A model generated the notes under the pieces. It worked only from the letters and a program-made list of their open reading frames with translations. It had not been told where the DNA came from and searched no databases. The position numbers and the translations under genes were made by a program. Of a stretch of DNA of 34,077 nt, positions 7,537 through 16,580 are shown piece after piece. Position 1 is the first letter of the stretch, and each line of letters opens with the position of its first letter. The stretch covers positions 1-34,077 of the forward strand of contig CASEKR010000061.1 of NCBI GenBank assembly GCA_949288585.1, read 5' to 3'. Source of the DNA: an uncultured Bacteroides sp. Lineage in GTDB: Bacteria > Bacteroidota > Bacteroidia > Bacteroidales > Bacteroidaceae.

Positions 7537-9267
7537 TTAATAACTGTAAATGCTGCGCACGTCTTCGTGGATGGGGTCTTCCATCAGGTGCGGGTTGAAC
7601 ACGACGTCCTCCGTGGGGAAGGGCAGGGTGAAGCTGGACACCGTCACGTTCGGCGCGGCAGTCGTCTCGTCGTAATACATGGCGTCGGGGTTGACCGTCC
7701 AGGCATTGGAGTTGAAGTACGTCTCATACAGGTCGTTCAGGCCGTTGAAACCGTTGCGCTTCTGGTGGGTCAGTTCATCTATGCAGAATTGCGGGTCGTA
7801 GTAGGACACGCGCACGTAGTCGTACCAGCGGTCGCCCTCCATGGCCAGTTCCAGGCGGCGTTCTTTCCAGACGTCTTCCCACGTGATGCTGGAGGGGCGC
7901 TCGTAGGTGTTGACGGCGCGGTGGCGCACGGCGTAGAAGGCGTCGATGGCCGATGCGTCGGAGGTCTGCTTGGCGGTTCCCATCTTGGCTTCCGCGTAGA
8001 CCAGGTAGACGTCGGACAGGCGGAGGATATGGGTGGCCAGGCTGTTGGCCATGTAGAGGGGCGAATGGCCTGTGCCTTCCACGTGGTCGTTGGTGTTGCC
8101 GTACAGGTGCTTCACGGTGTTGCAGCCCGTGGCGCTCTGCAATGTGCCGGTGGCGGCAGAGTTGAACGTGTCGTCATAGATGAAGCGCAGGTAGTCGAAA
8201 CCGCCGTGGTCTGTCCAGAAGTAGTCATACTTTGCTCCGGGCAGCATCATGGTGGCCAGGCAGCGGCTGTCCTGGTTGTTCAGCCACGAATCGGGCTGGT
8301 TCTCCAGCAGCTTCACGCCGAATGCTTCCTGCAAGTCGACCGAAAGGCCGTTCCATCCGCCCCAGCAGTCGCCGAACTCGTCGAAACCTTCGATGGCCAA
8401 GTCGGACTGCAAGGTGTTCTGCCGGGTCCACTGGCTGCCTTCTGCCGTCCAGCGCCAGGCTATCAGGCTTTCTTCGCTCTCGTTGTTGGCCAGGCGGAAC
8501 ACGTCGCTGTAAGTTCCCAGCAACTGACGTCCGGAGTTGTCAATCACGTCCTTCGCATAGGCGGCAGCCTTGCTCAGGTCGTCGGCGTTCAGCGAGCCGC
8601 TCACGCCGGCGCGGGTCAGGTAGACTTTGGCCAGCAGGCCTTCCGCGCAATAGTAGTCGATGCGTCCGGGAGAGCTGGCGGGCAGCAGTTCCATGGCCTT
8701 CTCCAGCGTCATGATGATGTATTCATACACGTCGGCCTTCATCACTTTGTACTTCTCGTTGTACGTGCCGGATACCAGTTCTTCGGTGTTGTTGTGGATG
8801 ATGGGCACGTCGCCGAAACTGCGCACCAGGTAGAAGTAGGCCAGGGCTTTCCAGGTCAGGCATTCGCCCATGCACTGGTTCTTCACGGCTTGCGAGGCCG
8901 GGCTGTCCTTGAGGTTGTCGTAGACCGTGTTGGCATGTCCGATGACTGCCCACAGCGAGTAGGACATGTTCACCAGGTCTTGGTCTGTACCGTTGACCGA
9001 GAAGTTCAGGTAAGGGCTGCTGCCCCAGTAGTAGTTGCCCGCCAGCACCTCGCCGACTTTGATGAAGCCGCGCTGGAAGTCATACCAGGGCGAGTTGTAT
9101 AGGTAGTTTACGCCAGAGACGCACTGGTCGTCCGTCAGGTAATAGTTGTCCGTGTTGTAGCTGTCGATGGTCGGTCTGTCCAGGAAGTCTTCGCAAGAAG
9201 AGACCCCGAAGGTCAAGGCCATTGCCAACACGCCGTATTTCAAGTGATTGAATTTCATATTTTTCAT
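7537..9267 (-). CDS. SusD/RagB-family nutrient-binding outer-membrane lipoprotein
   Basis: The product has 576 residues with lipobox FGVSSC (Cys25) followed by EDFLDRPTIDSYNTDNYY, the classic SusD opening (CxDFLDxxP...). TPR-like helices and the conserved C-terminal segments (LRLSDVYLVYAEAKM; WKERRLELAMEGDRWYD) are present. SusD proteins form the lid of the SusC transporter and bind oligosaccharides at the cell surface. The gene lies 11 bp after susC. The start at 9267 (MKNMKF) was kept; Met4 is a possible alternative. The length is typical for the family. Confidence 0.95.
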   Translation of the reverse strand: MKNMKFNHLKYGVLAMALTFGVSSCEDFLDRPTIDSYNTDNYYLTDDQCVSGVNYLYNSPWYDFQRGFIKVGEVLAGNYYWGSSPYLNFSVNGTDQDLVNMSYSLWAVIGHANTVYDNLKDSPASQAVKNQCMGECLTWKALAYFYLVRSFGDVPIIHNNTEELVSGTYNEKYKVMKADVYEYIIMTLEKAMELLPASSPGRIDYYCAEGLLAKVYLTRAGVSGSLNADDLSKAAAYAKDVIDNSGRQLLGTYSDVFRLANNESEESLIAWRWTAEGSQWTRQNTLQSDLAIEGFDEFGDCWGGWNGLSVDLQEAFGVKLLENQPDSWLNNQDSRCLATMMLPGAKYDYFWTDHGGFDYLRFIYDDTFNSAATGTLQSATGCNTVKHLYGNTNDHVEGTGHSPLYMANSLATHILRLSDVYLVYAEAKMGTAKQTSDASAIDAFYAVRHRAVNTYERPSSITWEDVWKERRLELAMEGDRWYDYVRVSYYDPQFCIDELTHQKRNGFNGLNDLYETYFNSNAWTVNPDAMYYDETTAAPNVTVSSFTLPFPTEDVVFNPHLMEDPIHEDVRSIYSY

Positions 9268-9278
9268 AATCTAAGCAG

Positions 9279-12200
9279 TTAAAAAGTAACATTCAAACCG
9301 AAGGAGTAAACCGTGGGCGACGGATAACGTCCGTTGTCCAAGCCCATCACGTTGGCAGCCGAGGTGCTGACGCCGATTTCGGGGTCATAGCCGTCGTAGC
9401 CGGTGATGGTCAGCAGGTTCTGGATGTTGGCGTAGAGACGCAGGTTCTCAATGTGCCATTTGCTGGTCCACTTCTTGGGGAAGGTGTAACCCAGGGTGAT
9501 GTTCTTCAGGCGGACATACGTGCCGTTCTCGATGTAGCGGTCGCTGACGCGGTCGTTGTCGTTCGGGTCGTTGATGCTGGCGCGGGGAATGGTGGCGCCG
9601 GGATTGGCGACACGCACGTTGGTAATGTCATCATACCAGTGCCATACCGTCGTGCCGTTCACTACTACGCCGTTCGTATAGTCCTTGCTCGCGTCGATGG
9701 GCACCAGGCGGGCGCGTCCGTTCACCGAGTTCAACTGGTTGGTCCACGTCGAGTTCATGTGGGTCAGCTTCATGCTCATGTAGTTGAACACCTTGTTGCC
9801 CACCGAGCCGTTGATGAAAATCGAGAGGTCGAAGTTCTTGTAGTGGAACGTATTGGTCCAGCCGAAGGTGAACTTGGGCATCGGAGAGCCCAGGTTCGTG
9901 CGGTCGTTCTCGTCGATGACGCCGTCGCCGTTCAGGTCTTTGTACTTGATGTCGCCCACCCATACCGTGCTGTTCTTGTTGAACACGCCGTTGGCCGGGT
10001 AGCTGTTGGCCGGTTTGGGGGAAGTCTGGAGGTCTTCCAGGCTTTCGTACACGCCGTCGGTCACGTAGCCGTAGAAGTTGTACAGCGATTCGCCGACATT
10101 CGTTACGGAGACTACGTCAGTCCACTGGCCGTAGCCTACAATCTGTGCGGCGCTGGTGCCGGACAAGGCGACCAGTTTGTTGCGGTTGACGGAGATTTGG
10201 AAGTCGGAATCCCATTGGAACTCGCCAATCAGCGGATGGGTGTTCAACGTGATTTCCACGCCGGTGTTGCGGATGTGGCCGTAGTTGCCCCAGGGCGCTG
10301 CCAGGGCCGAAGAGGCGTTGCCGCTCGTGCCCATGTAGGAAGGCAACTGGAGTTGCATCAGCATGTCTTTGGATTCCTTCTTGTACCAGTCCACCGTCAG
10401 GTTGATGCGTTCGTTGAAGAAGCTCAGGTCCAGGCCGACGTTGATTTGCTCCTGCGATTCCCACTTGATGCCCGTGTTGGCGATGTTGGACGGCCGGTAG
10501 CTCATGCCCAAGCCTGTCGGCATGATGGAGATGGCAGAGCCCCAACGGTAGCCGCCGATGTTGGCGTTACCGGTCTGTCCCCAGCCCACGCGCAGCTTAC
10601 CGTTGCTGATGATGTTGCGGAGCGGCTCGAAGAACTCCTCGTTGGAGAAGCGCCAGGAAGCGGCGATGGCGTGGAAGCCTGCCCAGCGGTTTTCCGGGCC
10701 GAAGTTGGACGAACCGTCGTAACGGTAGGTGTACGTGGCCAGGTAGCGGTCGTCGTAGTTATAGGTGCCACGGGCGAAGAAGGAGGCCATCGTAGAACTG
10801 CCGAAGCCGTAGTTGATGGAAGGCGTGCCGTCGCCCAGGGCGGGATTGTGCACGACGTCGGAAGGCAGGTTCGTGTTGGCCACGCTGGCAAAGTCGTAGT
10901 CCGATTTCCACATTTCCTGGCCCAGCATCACGGAGTAGCTGTGCTTCTTGAAGTTGCCGTTGTAGGTGACGTAGTTTTTCAGTTGCCAGAACGTCGAGCT
11001 GTTCTTCTGGATGTTGCTCGAGTTGCTGTCGCGGTTCCACGTGCCCAGTTTCACTTTCGGCTCGTAGCGTTCGGCCTTGCTGGCGCTGATGTCATAGCCC
11101 AACTCTGCGTGCCACACCAGGTTCTTGATGGGGGTGATTTCCGCGAAGATGTTTCCGGTCAGTTTCTGGCGGTTCAGCAGGATGTCGTCCATCAACGCCA
11201 ATGCTACGGGGTTGGGGTTGGTGTATCCTTCCTGGGACACGGACGAATAGCTGCCGTCTACATTATATATAGGTATGCTCGGGATGGTGGTCAGCGAGTA
11301 GTTGATCAAGCCTTCGTCGCTGTCCGCCAGCTTCAGGCTTTCGTCTGTGCTGGAGTAAGTGGCGCTCAGGCCCAGTTTCAGCCATTTCTTCAGTTGGGCG
11401 TCCAGGTTGGTGCGGACGCTGAAGCGGCTGAACTCACTGCCGATGATGGTTCCCTCCTGGTCCATGTACGAACCGGAGACGTAGTATTGCACCTTGTCCG
11501 AGCCGCCCTGCGCGCTCACTTGGTGTTGGTGCTGCATGGCCGTCTGGAAGATGGCGTCCTGCCAGTTGGTACCCTTGCCCAGCACGCTGAGGTCGGAGAG
11601 GTAGGCGCTTTCTTCGGCTTCGCCCACGGACACGAAGTCGTTGTAGAAGCTGGCATATTCGCGCAGGTCCATGACATCCAGGCGTTTGGTCTGCCGCTGC
11701 ACGGCAAACATGCCGTCGTAGGTGAACTTGGCTTCGCCGCTTTTACCGCGCTTGGTGGTAATCAGCACTACGCCGTTGGCACCCTGCGCGCCATAGATGG
11801 CCGTGGCCGAGGCGTCTTTCAGGATTTCCATGCTCACGATGTCCGCCGGGTTGATGGTGGACAGCGGGGAGATGGTGGACACGGAGCCGTTGCCCAGCGC
11901 GTCGCCCAGGCCGAAGTCGGCGCCGCTCTGCCCGCCGCCTTGCACAATCACGCCGTCGATGACATACAGCGGTTCGGCATTGGCATTGATGGTGGCCTGG
12001 CCACGGATGCGGATGGATGACGAGGAACCCGGGGCGCCGGAGGTCGTCACGGCCGTCACGCCGGCGGCACGGCCTTGGAGCGACTGGTCCAGGTTGGTGA
12101 TGATGGAGCCTTTCAAGTCGTCTTCACCCATGGAGACGGATGCGCCGGAGAGGTCGCTCTTCTTCATCGTACCGTAACCTACGACTACGACTTCATCCAG

Positions 12201-12551
12201 CATTTCGGAGTCTTCCTGCAGGGTGACGTTCAAAGTGGTTGTCTGGTTGGTGATTTTGATTTCTTGGGGCACATACCCGAGGAAAGAGATGACAACGGTA
12301 GCGCCCGGGGCTACGTTCAGTTCAAAATTACCGTCCATGTCGGTAATCACGCCATTGGTGGTGCCTTTTTCCAGTACGTTGGCGCCGATAATCGGCCCCA
12401 TGTTGTCGGAAACAGTACCTTTGATTTTCTTTGTTTGCTGTACAGCTTCTACTGCATCTGCCGATGCGGCCCATAGCCGAGGAGGGGTCCCTAACGTGCA
12501 CGCAGCACACAACCCCGTCAGCAATACTGTTTTTCTGATGGTCAAATTCAT
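9279..12551 (-). CDS. SusC/RagA-family TonB-dependent outer-membrane receptor
   Basis: The product has 1090 residues: a signal peptide ending near RLWAASA, an N-terminal carboxypeptidase-regulatory-like domain (about 42-112), the DEVVVVGYG TonB-box-like motif at 119-127, a plug domain with LYVIDGV and LKDASATAIYGAQGANGV, and a 22-strand-type barrel ending YSFGLNVTF with a terminal aromatic. It is the first gene of the operon 12551-2747 and would import oligosaccharides released from a beta-mannan-like polymer. It is complete and in frame, unlike the susC at 1-2140. Two candidate promoters lie upstream (12643-12650 and 12769-12838). Confidence 0.95.
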   Translation of the reverse strand: MNLTIRKTVLLTGLCAACTLGTPPRLWAASADAVEAVQQTKKIKGTVSDNMGPIIGANVLEKGTTNGVITDMDGNFELNVAPGATVVISFLGYVPQEIKITNQTTTLNVTLQEDSEMLDEVVVVGYGTMKKSDLSGASVSMGEDDLKGSIITNLDQSLQGRAAGVTAVTTSGAPGSSSSIRIRGQATINANAEPLYVIDGVIVQGGGQSGADFGLGDALGNGSVSTISPLSTINPADIVSMEILKDASATAIYGAQGANGVVLITTKRGKSGEAKFTYDGMFAVQRQTKRLDVMDLREYASFYNDFVSVGEAEESAYLSDLSVLGKGTNWQDAIFQTAMQHQHQVSAQGGSDKVQYYVSGSYMDQEGTIIGSEFSRFSVRTNLDAQLKKWLKLGLSATYSSTDESLKLADSDEGLINYSLTTIPSIPIYNVDGSYSSVSQEGYTNPNPVALALMDDILLNRQKLTGNIFAEITPIKNLVWHAELGYDISASKAERYEPKVKLGTWNRDSNSSNIQKNSSTFWQLKNYVTYNGNFKKHSYSVMLGQEMWKSDYDFASVANTNLPSDVVHNPALGDGTPSINYGFGSSTMASFFARGTYNYDDRYLATYTYRYDGSSNFGPENRWAGFHAIAASWRFSNEEFFEPLRNIISNGKLRVGWGQTGNANIGGYRWGSAISIMPTGLGMSYRPSNIANTGIKWESQEQINVGLDLSFFNERINLTVDWYKKESKDMLMQLQLPSYMGTSGNASSALAAPWGNYGHIRNTGVEITLNTHPLIGEFQWDSDFQISVNRNKLVALSGTSAAQIVGYGQWTDVVSVTNVGESLYNFYGYVTDGVYESLEDLQTSPKPANSYPANGVFNKNSTVWVGDIKYKDLNGDGVIDENDRTNLGSPMPKFTFGWTNTFHYKNFDLSIFINGSVGNKVFNYMSMKLTHMNSTWTNQLNSVNGRARLVPIDASKDYTNGVVVNGTTVWHWYDDITNVRVANPGATIPRASINDPNDNDRVSDRYIENGTYVRLKNITLGYTFPKKWTSKWHIENLRLYANIQNLLTITGYDGYDPEIGVSTSAANVMGLDNGRYPSPTVYSFGLNVTF

Positions 12552-12642
12552 GTTGGTAGTTTTAGATTAATAATAGGACATTCAGTAATTGCTTCGTCAA
12601 GTGTGAGGGAAAGACAACGTGATAGGAGGCGGTCTTTCTCGT

Positions 12643-12650
12643 CAAAAGTA
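12643..12650 (-). promoter_or_regulatory. Possible proximal -7 box for susC
   Basis: On the minus strand TACTTTTG matches the TAnnTTTG -7 consensus about 90 bp before the susC start. No TTTG -33 box is visible 19-21 bp upstream; that stretch is A-rich. The 346-bp gap 12552-12897 otherwise holds the susC leader, this box, the conserved promoter block and a weak hairpin; I see no gene in it. Confidence 0.35.
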
Positions 12651-12768
12651 CATTCGCTTTTTTTAAGTCTCTTTTTCCATAATTCTTCCTTTTAAAATCA
12701 ATTATTCTTCAGGTTAACTTTCTCTCGGTAACAAGTCTGGATATTCCTTGCCAGCCAGGGGAGCAATC

Positions 12769-12838
12769 ATTCCGATGACAAAATTAGGGGATTCTGAGGT
12801 TCGGGAATGATATTATTTTATCTGAATATAATACAATT
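12769..12838 (-). promoter_or_regulatory. Promoter block of the mannan locus, shared with the left susC
   Basis: This is the second copy of the 70-bp block at 2170-2239. The -7 box TAATTTTG is at 12786-12779 and the conserved AT-rich segment at 12806-12838. If transcription starts about 7 bp after the -7 box, the susC leader here is about 220 nt, against about 33 nt at the other locus. The block begins 60 bp after the stop of the LytTR regulator gene. Confidence 0.65.
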
Positions 12839-12862
12839 TTGCAAGGGATTTGTTTTTTTAGG

Positions 12863-12884
12863 AAGAAATATGTTGCAAAACATA
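12863..12884 (-). terminator. Weak hairpin after the LytTR gene
   Basis: In the minus-strand RNA a 6-bp stem (TATGTT/AACATA, loop TTGC) is followed by TTTCTT, 14 bp after the regulator stop codon. It could end regulator transcription before the susC promoter, but the stem is short and AT-rich. Confidence 0.3.
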
Positions 12885-12897
12885 CTTTGCGCGGGGT

Positions 12898-13650
12898 TCA
12901 TAGCAAGGGGAGGGCGGACAGGAAGGCTTTCAGCCGGTCGCGGTAGGCATTGCCGATGGGGAGTTCTTTGGGGCCGATGTAGACTTGGTCGTTGCCGATG
13001 GCGCTCAAGGCCCGCAGGCGGACGATGTAGGAGCGGTGGATGCGCACGAACGAGGACGACGGGAGTTTCTCTTCCATGTGCTTCATCGTGTACAGGACGA
13101 GGAGGGGGCGCGCTTCGTCGCGGGTGTAGATTTTCACGTAGTCGCCGCAGCTTTCCACGTAGTCCAGCTTCTCCAGTTCCAACCGCAGGATGCGGCTGTC
13201 CGAGCGCAGGTAAATGACTTTCTCCGGCAGGTCGTCTTTCTCCGGCGTGGTTGGGCGGGGCGTGGCTTCCGGCTTTTTCGCGGCAAACCAGCGCATGGCT
13301 TTGTTGATGGCCTGGAAGAACAGGGCGAAGCTGAGGTCTTTCTCCACCAGGTAGTCCAGCGCGTCCAGCCTGAAGCATTCGGCGGCGTGGCTCCCGGTGG
13401 GGGCTACGAAGATGACGCGGGTGTGGGACGAGAGCATACGGCTGAAGTCCATGCCGCCGATTTCGTCCGGCGCCACGGGGGCTATCCCGACCACGTAGAC
13501 GTCAATCTCCGAGCCGTAGTAGTCTTTCAGCGCTTCCAGCGAATGGGTGTAGCTGCCGCACAGCCGCAGGAAGGGGATGTCCTCCGCCCATGCCTGGAGC
13601 TTTTTGACGATGGTTTCGTCCGGATGTAACAGGGCGCAGGTCAACTCCAT
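12898..13650 (-). CDS. LytTR-family transcriptional regulator with a degenerate receiver domain
   Basis: The product has 250 residues: a receiver-like N-terminal domain (about 3-120), a Pro/Lys-rich linker, and a LytTR DNA-binding domain (about 144-246) with YVESCGDYVKIYT and FVRIHRSYIV. In normal receivers the segment DVYVVGIAPV would carry the phosphorylated Asp at the end of strand 3; here that position is Gly55. The acidic pair near the N-terminus is replaced by LHPDE. The receiver therefore probably does not work by ordinary phosphorylation. There is no histidine kinase beside it. Its position just upstream of the susC promoter block on the same strand makes it a candidate local regulator, but this is inference. 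No promoter could be assigned to it. Confidence 0.85.
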   Translation of the reverse strand: MELTCALLHPDETIVKKLQAWAEDIPFLRLCGSYTHSLEALKDYYGSEIDVYVVGIAPVAPDEIGGMDFSRMLSSHTRVIFVAPTGSHAAECFRLDALDYLVEKDLSFALFFQAINKAMRWFAAKKPEATPRPTTPEKDDLPEKVIYLRSDSRILRLELEKLDYVESCGDYVKIYTRDEARPLLVLYTMKHMEEKLPSSSFVRIHRSYIVRLRALSAIGNDQVYIGPKELPIGNAYRDRLKAFLSALPLL

Positions 13651-13854
13651 AATACATTATTTATATAGTGGGTACGCATTTGTCTTCTTTCTTCTCTTTC
13701 CATCTGCTTCTTGTCTTTTTGTTGAATGACGAAGGAGGGGCGGGAAAGGCTGCCGGCTCCTCCGGATTATTAAGATTCTTTTAAACATGTTTCCCGGTTC
13801 CTCCGGGGGCTGGCCCGCCTCCCGGCCGCCGTTCCGCCCGGGTACGGAGGAGGT

Positions 13855-13989
13855 GGGGAATCATGTACCATGATTCCCAGAAAAGAGGTACATGATTCCC
13901 GGAAAAGAGGTACATGATTCCCGGAAAAGAGGTACATGATTCCCAGAAAAGAGGTACATGATTCCCAGAAAAGAGGTACATGATTCCCC
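13855..13989. repeat. Near-perfect 22-bp tandem array flanked by 14-bp inverted repeats
   Basis: Five full 22-bp units start at 13870, 13892, 13914, 13936 and 13958, with core ATGATTCCCRGAAAAGAGG; they differ only at R (A,G,G,A,A). A sixth partial unit follows. The array is bounded by GGGGAATCATGTAC (13855-13868) and its exact reverse complement (13976-13989). There are no spacers, so it is not a CRISPR. The 387-bp gap 13651-14037 otherwise shows no gene. The array follows the outer-membrane barrel gene and precedes the LytTR gene. Confidence 0.9.
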
Positions 13990-14037
13990 CTCTTCCCTGT
14001 ATCCGGGCGTTGGCCCGTGGCGGACGTCCGCCGTTTC

Positions 14038-15252
14038 TTATTTAATCCGCGAGCGGGACAGCCTTTCGCCGAACGTCAGGTTGAAGTTGAGGCTCCAGCG
14101 GCTTTCCTGCATCAGGTTGCTGCGGCGGTTCATCTGCCGGCGCCAGGCGAGGGCCAGCGAGAGGAACGACTGGCGGATGGGGATGCTGATGCCTGCGCTT
14201 GTCTCGAGGTAGCGCAGCTTGCCTTTCTTCATGCTGATGTATGAATTGCTGTACCCGGCTCCCCACATCAGTTCGGCCGAGCGCGGACGGCGGGAGTGCA
14301 GGGTGTAGCTGGCCCCTACATTCAGTTTGTGCTGGTTTTCGTAGTCGGCCGCCGCCCGGTCCGAGGTGTTGCGGCTCCAGTCCAGGTAGTTGTAGTCGGC
14401 GGCCAGCGTCCAGCGCGCGGTGCTCATGGCCACGCCCACCCCCAGGTGGAGGGGCAGGTATTCTTGCGGGCTGTGGTAGGGTTTCTCCAACTCTTCGCTG
14501 GTGGACGTGTTGTCGTAGGCCAGTTCGTTGTCGTGGCTCAGGGGCAGGGCGGGGGCGAAGACCAGCCCGGCGGCCCATTGGCGTCCTCCGCCCGTGGGGG
14601 CGGACTCGTAGTGCAGCCCCCAGTCTGCGTAGAAGGCCCGTTTCTTGGATTCATGTTCGACGGTGGCGCCCTCTTGCGTCTCGCTTTGCGTCACCGTGCC
14701 CAGCACCATCCCGACGTTGAGGCCGACGGACAGCCGGGGAGTCAGGCGGACGGCGTTGGCCAGGTAGCAGCGGTACAGTCCCCCTTCGCCCTGGAAGGAG
14801 GAGTAGGCGTATTGGCCGGGCATGCCTTCTATCGCTTCCTCGGTGAGGATGACGTAGCCCACGCTGCTGTATGGCGCGGCGCCCAGCATCATGTACCACC
14901 GCCGGCGCAGGCGGAAGCCCAGGCTGAAACGGTTGGGGTTGGCGGTCATGCTGCTGCTCCGGTCGCTCAGGTAGGCATAGCGGGCGTAGGCCGCTGCGGC
15001 GCCCACGTCGAAGGTGAAGCAGGTGCTGTCCATCCGGGTGATGGCGGCCGGGTTCAGCGTGTTCTGGAAGCCGACGCGGTTGAGGGCGATGCCTACGTTG
15101 CCCATGCCGGACAGGCGTCCCCCGTCTCCCGGGCTCAGTTCGCCGATGCCGTACATCGAGGTGGGCAGGTTGGTCGTGTTCTGTGCCTGTGCGGGCAGCA
15201 TCGCCGTCCCGGCCGCGCACAGCAGGGCGAAAGTCAGTCTCAGTTTTCTCAT
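14038..15252 (-). CDS. Outer-membrane beta-barrel protein of unknown function
   Basis: The product has 404 residues with a signal peptide cut near AQAQN, then repeated amphipathic strands with a strong barrel pattern. The early motif SMYGIGELSPGDGGRLSGMG and LNPAAITRMDSTCFTFDVG resemble FadL/OmpP1-like and related Bacteroidota barrels, where a conserved 'NPA' follows the first strands. It starts inside the last codons of the DUF4270 lipoprotein gene (ATGA overlap, 15249-15252), so the two are translationally coupled. I cannot name a substrate. The C-terminus NFNLTFGERLSRSRIK extends past the last predicted strand. Confidence 0.7.
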   Translation of the reverse strand: MRKLRLTFALLCAAGTAMLPAQAQNTTNLPTSMYGIGELSPGDGGRLSGMGNVGIALNRVGFQNTLNPAAITRMDSTCFTFDVGAAAAYARYAYLSDRSSSMTANPNRFSLGFRLRRRWYMMLGAAPYSSVGYVILTEEAIEGMPGQYAYSSFQGEGGLYRCYLANAVRLTPRLSVGLNVGMVLGTVTQSETQEGATVEHESKKRAFYADWGLHYESAPTGGGRQWAAGLVFAPALPLSHDNELAYDNTSTSEELEKPYHSPQEYLPLHLGVGVAMSTARWTLAADYNYLDWSRNTSDRAAADYENQHKLNVGASYTLHSRRPRSAELMWGAGYSNSYISMKKGKLRYLETSAGISIPIRQSFLSLALAWRRQMNRRSNLMQESRWSLNFNLTFGERLSRSRIK

Positions 15253-16580
15253 TGCTCGTTGTAGATTTTAAAACGCACGTCCAGGCGGCATTGCCTTTCC
15301 TTGCCGGGGTCGTTGCTGAAGATTACTTGGTCGAACGTGGAAGAGGCTTCTTCTGAAGGAAGGTTCAGCAGCAGCTTCTGCCGCTTCATGCCCCACGTGC
15401 CGAAATTGTTGCGGATGAACTCGGTCAGGTCGAAGGAGTAATACGTCTCGCGCCCGGCCATCTCGTCCACGGTCAGGTTGCCCGTCTGCACCGTCACGCC
15501 GTCGCTGCCGTACACGTAGTCTTCCAGCACGTTGTTTTCGTTGGTGATGTACAGGCGTATGTCGTCGGGCAGTTGGTTGGTCTTGTTGTAGCTTCCCTTC
15601 AGCGGGTACAGGTAGAGCGTGGCGCTCTCGATGGAGACAATCTGCCCGGCGTCTTGCAGGTCGTTCAGGTAGGGGAACTCCAGTTGGTTGTAGTATCCCG
15701 TCAGGCCTTGCAGGTAGGCCAGGTGGCCCAGGTCGGTGGAATGCACGTAGTTCTCTATCCCGCTGTTCACGTGGGCCAGGGGCGTGCCTTCGCAGTCGTG
15801 CCTGATGCCCGTGTAGGCATAGTCCGTATTGACCTGGAAGGCCAGTTGCTTTTCGGCCCGCTGGCTGGAGATTTCCTGGTAGTGCAGGACGAGGCACATG
15901 GACGAATCGCTCACCTGGAAGCCGCTGATGCACCTTCCGCCCTCGTCCGGCACGAAAGCCAGGCCGGGGAAACGCCGCTTGAAGTCTTCTTGCGAGTCCA
16001 GGTAGTCTTCCTCGTTCACCAGGTCGTCCAGCAGTTGCTGCCCCCACGCGTCCGGCAGTCGGATTTCGTGCACTTTCTTCCCGCCGGGCCGGGGGCGGTA
16101 GGTGAAGCTGGTCAGGGGAGCGCCTTCCGTGGGCCAGACGCTGCGGTTGTACAGGTCCGTGTTGTCGTTCAGTTCGATGGGCGTCGACAACTGGTAGATG
16201 TGGATGAGCGGTTGCGTCAGCGTGTCGCCCCAGTAATGCCCGCTGTGCACCATGCGCAGCACCAGCGAGTCGAGGCGGTACTCATAGGAGGCCTCGGGCG
16301 TGAAGCTGTTGCACGTGTATTCCGCGTAATAGGCCGCGCTCACCTCTCCCCAGTCGCCTTCCGCGTAGTGGCCGAACTGGCAGATGCTGTCGCCCCGCGT
16401 CACGATGGAGTCTTCCAATATGGTGCTGATGTCCACCGTGCAGGTATCCACATACACGTTGTAGAAGGAACTGTCGACCAACGTCCGTCCCAACTCTGAG
16501 TTCTCATCGATGCAGGCGCCCGCCCCCAACAGGAGGAAGGGAAGCAACAGGCGTCTTCCCGGCTTTAGTGTTCTATACAT
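15249..16580 (-). CDS. DUF4270-family lipoprotein
   Basis: The product has 443 residues with lipobox GAGAC (Cys23) followed by IDENSELGRTLVDSSF, typical of DUF4270 proteins. The rest is beta-rich, with paired statements of Ser/Thr/Tyr strands and a C-terminal segment YSFDLTEFIRNNFGTWG. DUF4270 proteins are Bacteroidota envelope lipoproteins without an assigned biochemical activity. The gene is first in a two-gene operon with the barrel protein and is transcribed away from the Kelch/DUF4907 pair. A TTCCTTTG sequence (minus strand, near 16629-16636) could be a -7 box, but no clear -33 is seen. Confidence 0.75.
   Translation of the reverse strand: MYRTLKPGRRLLLPFLLLGAGACIDENSELGRTLVDSSFYNVYVDTCTVDISTILEDSIVTRGDSICQFGHYAEGDWGEVSAAYYAEYTCNSFTPEASYEYRLDSLVLRMVHSGHYWGDTLTQPLIHIYQLSTPIELNDNTDLYNRSVWPTEGAPLTSFTYRPRPGGKKVHEIRLPDAWGQQLLDDLVNEEDYLDSQEDFKRRFPGLAFVPDEGGRCISGFQVSDSSMCLVLHYQEISSQRAEKQLAFQVNTDYAYTGIRHDCEGTPLAHVNSGIENYVHSTDLGHLAYLQGLTGYYNQLEFPYLNDLQDAGQIVSIESATLYLYPLKGSYNKTNQLPDDIRLYITNENNVLEDYVYGSDGVTVQTGNLTVDEMAGRETYYSFDLTEFIRNNFGTWGMKRQKLLLNLPSEEASSTFDQVIFSNDPGKERQCRLDVRFKIYNEQ

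Noticed and set aside
9453-12020. 855-codon plus-strand open frame opposite susC
   Set aside because: It is the antisense shadow of a firmly identified SusC. Its His/Val/Gly/Ala-rich composition is the usual result of GC-rich third positions, and it has no recognisable domain.
12552-12770. ECF sigma/anti-sigma control of the susC operon
   Set aside because: No sigma or FecR-like gene is present in the window, and the SusC lacks an obvious extra N-terminal signalling domain.
13781-13981. 66-codon minus-strand protein with repeats
   Set aside because: It is only the translation of the 22-bp tandem repeat; the repeated peptide period follows the DNA period.
13870-13990. CRISPR array
   Set aside because: Units are directly adjacent with no spacers, the period is only 22 bp, and no cas gene is nearby.
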